NCBI GenBank assembly: GCA_030833145.1
Contig: JAURHT010000073.1
Coordinates: 1 to 10,493, forward strand
Length of the DNA stretch: 10,493 bases
Source of the DNA: Aquirufa sp.
GTDB lineage: Bacteria; Bacteroidota; Bacteroidia; Cytophagales; Spirosomataceae
Reading direction: 5' to 3'
The notes under the pieces are model-generated. The model had not been told where the DNA came from. It did not search any database and was given only the letters and a program-made list of their open reading frames with translations. Numbering within the stretch: the stretch's first letter is position 1; every line of letters begins with the position of its first letter. The translations under genes and the position numbers were made by a program. Shown piece by piece: positions 8,229 through 10,493 of the stretch.

Positions 8229-8975
8229 ATGTCATTAGTACAAAACAAAGTCGTTTTAGTGACAGGTGCCTCTCGGGGTATCGGTCGGGCTATTGCGACA
8301 ACTTTTGCCAAAGCCGGCGCCAATGTTGCTTTTACTTATTTGTCTTCCGTAGAAAAGGGTCAAGCATTAGAACAAGAATTAGCTGCTTTTGGTATTACTG
8401 CCAAAGGTTATCGTTCAGATGCCTCTTCTTACACAGAATCTGAGAAATTAGTGGAAGATGTGTTAGCGGATTTTGGAACGATTGATATATTAATTAATAA
8501 TGCTGGGATTACGCGTGATGGTTTGTTAATGCGTATGTCAGAAGAGCAATGGGATGAGGTGATTCGGGTGAATTTGAAATCTATTTTCAATTTAACGAAG
8601 GCAGTAACGAAGCCTATGATGAAGGCGAAGTCTGGTTCTATCATTAATATGACTTCCATTGTCGGTATCAAGGGTAATGCAGGTCAATCTAATTACGCAG
8701 CTTCCAAAGCGGGTATTATCGGTTTTACAAAATCCGTTGCATTGGAATTAGGTTCTCGTAATATTCGTTGCAATGCGATTGCTCCTGGATTTATCGAAAC
8801 CGAGATGACAGAGGAATTAAATGAGGCAGCTATTGAAGAATGGACAAAATCTATCCCAATGAAAAGGGGAGGTCAAGCAACAGAAGTAGCTGATGTTTGT
8901 TTATTCTTAGGTTCTGACATGTCTTCTTATGTAACAGGTCAAGTAATTTCAGTAAACGGTGGTTTATTAACCTAG
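8229..8975 (+). CDS. fabG: 3-oxoacyl-[ACP] reductase FabG
   Basis: A 248-residue classical short-chain dehydrogenase, full length for FabG, which reduces 3-oxoacyl-ACP to 3-hydroxyacyl-ACP with NADPH in fatty acid elongation. It has the cofactor loop TGASRGIG (12-19), NNAG (90-93), the catalytic Asn115 in VNLKS, Ser143 in NMTSIVG, and Tyr156 and Lys160 in NYAASKAG. The PGFIETEMT (186-194) and VNGG (242-245) motifs are those of FabG itself. Other SDR substrates cannot be fully excluded, but overall similarity to FabG is strong. The ATG follows the clpC stop by one base, preceded by a run of eight A that may help initiation without a Shine-Dalgarno. A strong terminator lies 20 bases after the TAG. 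Confidence 0.94.
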   Translation: MSLVQNKVVLVTGASRGIGRAIATTFAKAGANVAFTYLSSVEKGQALEQELAAFGITAKGYRSDASSYTESEKLVEDVLADFGTIDILINNAGITRDGLLMRMSEEQWDEVIRVNLKSIFNLTKAVTKPMMKAKSGSIINMTSIVGIKGNAGQSNYAASKAGIIGFTKSVALELGSRNIRCNAIAPGFIETEMTEELNEAAIEEWTKSIPMKRGGQATEVADVCLFLGSDMSSYVTGQVISVNGGLLT

Positions 8976-8995
8976 TTTAGTATTTAAATATAATT

Positions 8996-9036
8996 AGACC
9001 TCAGTCTTTACGTTTAAGATTGAGGTCTCTTTTTTT
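8996..9036 (+). terminator. Rho-independent terminator after clpC-fabG
   Basis: The 13-base arm AGACCTCAGTCTT (8996-9008) pairs with AAGATTGAGGTCT (9016-9028), with one G-U wobble and no other mismatch, around the 7-base loop TACGTTT. One C and then seven T (9030-9036) follow. This is a textbook intrinsic terminator for the clpC-fabG unit. The T tract ends directly at the ATG of the lipoprotein gene. Confidence 0.9.
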
Positions 9037-10293
9037 ATGCGCATTTATCTATTTCTACTTCTTGTCTTTATCAGCTCTTGTGCTAAAACACTAGTTCCGG
9101 CACCCATTGCCGAAAAGTCGGTTTATGTGGATCGTTTTCCTGCTATCAAGTCTGGATTAACTACGATTGATTTTTCCCTTTCTTATGATAGTTTATTTGC
9201 TTTAAGTCAATTGAAGCCGGGTTCAGTACTTTACCAAAATTCAGCGGGTTCTTCTGCGATAGATTTCCCTTTAGATGTGCGATTATTAGCCCCTATACAA
9301 TTACAGGCGATTCAAAAGGATCACATTAGCCTTTCACTTCCCGTTCGAATGGTGGCTAAACCGGAACTTGCAGGCATATCTGCTGGTACCGTTTCTGGCG
9401 ATTTAGCGATGAAAGTGCAATTGAAGTGGAATCTAGCGAGTATTAACGCTTTACAAGTGAAAGACGTGGCTTATGATTACCAATGGATCCAAAAACCTTC
9501 GGTGAAAGTGTTGGGTTTTCCGGTAAACGTTTCTGGTGTGGTGGATCAACTCCTAAATCAAAAGAAGGCATTGATTTTAGCCCAAATGCAAGAGCAATTA
9601 AATGCTTCGATTAAGAAAATAGCTACTAAGCCTTTTGCCTTCCAATCCTTTTTTACGGATTCACCATCTGGATACCGAATAGAACCTGCCGCTAGTTCTG
9701 CCTTGGATTTGCGTGATTTGAGTTTTGATCAAAGCAGCATCAAAGGGCAATTGAGGTATAAGGGTGGATTTAAGGTGGTTTCGGGTCAAAACAATCCGAC
9801 GACTTTGTTAATTCCGGTGAAGGATTTACCTGGTGCTGGAAAGCCGATGCTTCCTTTTCAATTTCAATTATCTGGGCCTGAATTAATGGCAGCCATTAAG
9901 GAGAGCAATCCTTCCTGGAAGGGAAATGGGGTATTTTTGTTCCAAAAAGAGGGTCTTCAATTTCAATTAGCTCAATTTAAGGGTAAATCATCACGACTCG
10001 AGGCGGACTTTGATTTTGTGATTTATCCCGATAATTCGCTAGGAATCCAGGTAAAGGAAACAAGACTTCAAGGTTTATCTTTTCCAGCCTCTTTATTTAA
10101 GAAACGCATTCAGCAAAAATTGCAGTCGCAAGCAGCGGCTTTCCGTTTTCAGTCGAAGCAAATTCTTAATCGCCTTCCTAGTTCTATCACTTTGGCCAAA
10201 AATGGTCGAGTTCGTTTTCAAAAGATCTATTTCGACAGCAGTTCAGTTCTAATAGAGGGCGCTTTTGAAGGGAATTGGTCTTTGGCCAAATAA
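9037..10293 (+). CDS. DUF4403-like lipoprotein of unknown function
   Basis: A 418-residue secreted protein. Its N-terminus is a lipoprotein signal peptide: Arg2, a hydrophobic core at 3-12, and a lipobox-like FISSC with Cys15 as the lipidated residue. Ala and Lys follow Cys15. The body is rich in alternating hydrophobic/polar stretches, as in beta-strands, with two long Gln/Lys-rich probable helices at about 165-196 and 350-381. The layout, including DYQWIQKPSVKVLGFPV (147-163), resembles DUF4403 proteins of Bacteroidota. I am moderately sure of that family and know of no assigned function. ATG 9037 is the likely start because the signal peptide needs it, although it directly abuts the terminator T tract. 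The stop is followed within 6 bases by the rnpB promoter -7 box. Confidence 0.7.
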   Translation: MRIYLFLLLVFISSCAKTLVPAPIAEKSVYVDRFPAIKSGLTTIDFSLSYDSLFALSQLKPGSVLYQNSAGSSAIDFPLDVRLLAPIQLQAIQKDHISLSLPVRMVAKPELAGISAGTVSGDLAMKVQLKWNLASINALQVKDVAYDYQWIQKPSVKVLGFPVNVSGVVDQLLNQKKALILAQMQEQLNASIKKIATKPFAFQSFFTDSPSGYRIEPAASSALDLRDLSFDQSSIKGQLRYKGGFKVVSGQNNPTTLLIPVKDLPGAGKPMLPFQFQLSGPELMAAIKESNPSWKGNGVFLFQKEGLQFQLAQFKGKSSRLEADFDFVIYPDNSLGIQVKETRLQGLSFPASLFKKRIQQKLQSQAAAFRFQSKQILNRLPSSITLAKNGRVRFQKIYFDSSSVLIEGAFEGNWSLAK

Positions 10294-10306
10294 AATCCTA
10301 CCTTTG
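10275..10306 (+). promoter_or_regulatory. Bacteroidota-type promoter for rnpB
   Basis: TTG (10275-10277), a 21-base spacer and TACCTTTG (10299-10306) match the -33/-7 consensus TTG-N19-21-TAnnTTTG of the Bacteroidota primary sigma factor. Initiation would fall at about 10310-10313, just before the RNase P RNA. The -33 box lies inside the last codons of the lipoprotein gene. Confidence 0.75.
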
Positions 10307-10310
10307 CATC

Positions 10311-10493
10311 AGAGAAAATAGACTATCCTATCGCTTTTTAAAGAGGAAAGTCCGAACAACATAGAGCGGCGTGCTTCCTAACTGGAAGGGGGATCTTCGG
10401 ATTCAACAGCAAGTGCCACAGAAAATTACCGCCTTCGGGTAAGGGTGAAAAGGTGGGGTAAGAGCCCACCGCTGGTTTGGTGACAAAACAGGC
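10311..10493 (+). ncRNA. rnpB: RNase P RNA, class A (3'-partial)
   Basis: This is the catalytic RNA that removes tRNA 5' leaders. Universally conserved parts are visible in order: GAGGAAAGTCCG (10343-10354), AAGTGCCACAGAAA (10411-10424), GTAAGGGTGAAA (10439-10450) and GGTAAGAGC (10457-10465). A helix GGTGG/CCACC (10452-10456 with 10466-10470) flanks the last of these and differs from the E. coli version by a compensatory C-G to G-C change. CTTCC/GGAAG (10374-10378, 10384-10388) and a stem capped by C(TTCG)G (10391-10404) fit P8 and P9. The segment before GAGGAAAG is short, so P3 must be small. The 5' end is estimated from the promoter; the 3' part, including the rest of the core, lies beyond the window. 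Confidence 0.95.

Noticed and set aside
9859..9969. Direct 12-base repeat CAATTTCAATTA (9859-9870 and 9958-9969)
   Set aside because: Both copies encode QFQL in frame in the lipoprotein and are low in complexity; there is no sign of a mobile or recombination repeat.

Overview
The window looks like an ordinary chromosomal core region of a Bacteroidota bacterium, most likely from the Cytophagales side of the phylum (the order is inference). Four things point there. No start codon is preceded by a recognisable Shine-Dalgarno sequence. Promoter-like sites match the Bacteroidota form TAnnTTTG, clearest before rnpB. The gene content includes a WbqC-like protein, a DUF4403-like lipoprotein and a ClpC with a long Gly/Asp-rich linker. 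The acyl-CoA thioesterase and MltG are of types common in this phylum. I see no insertion sequence, integrase, CRISPR array, tRNA or rRNA, and no base-composition break that would suggest recent transfer.

Layout. (1) Positions 1-4059 hold five plus-strand genes packed end to end as one probable operon: an Ldh_2-family (malate/lactate-type) dehydrogenase cut by the left edge, the peptidoglycan transglycosylase MltG, a hotdog-fold acyl-CoA thioesterase, a YihY/BrkB-type membrane protein and a YciO-type member of the YrdC/Sua5 family. (2) A minus-strand LpxL/HtrB-type acyltransferase (4056-4940) meets this operon tail to tail; the two stop codons share a 4-bp palindrome. (3) A 51-bp divergent spacer separates it from a WbqC-like gene (4992-5588). 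(4) clpC (5654-8227) and fabG (8229-8975) follow one base apart and end at a strong hairpin terminator. (5) The terminator runs directly into the start codon of a DUF4403-like lipoprotein (9037-10293). (6) A Bacteroidota-type promoter at the end of that gene leads into rnpB, the RNase P RNA, which is cut by the right edge.

How the genes fit together. Several products act on the envelope: MltG ends glycan strands, the acyltransferase probably adds a late acyl chain to lipid A or a related lipid, WbqC-like genes are often found with polysaccharide clusters, FabG reduces 3-oxoacyl-ACP in fatty acid synthesis, and YihY and the lipoprotein sit in or on membranes. ClpC is the protein-quality-control AAA+ unfoldase and RNase P matures tRNAs. 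I do not see a new multi-gene defence or biosynthetic system. The points most worth a second look are organisational: the repeated TAATATG stop-start junction, the terminator that abuts a start codon, the shared palindromic stop and the two-half architecture of the lipoprotein.
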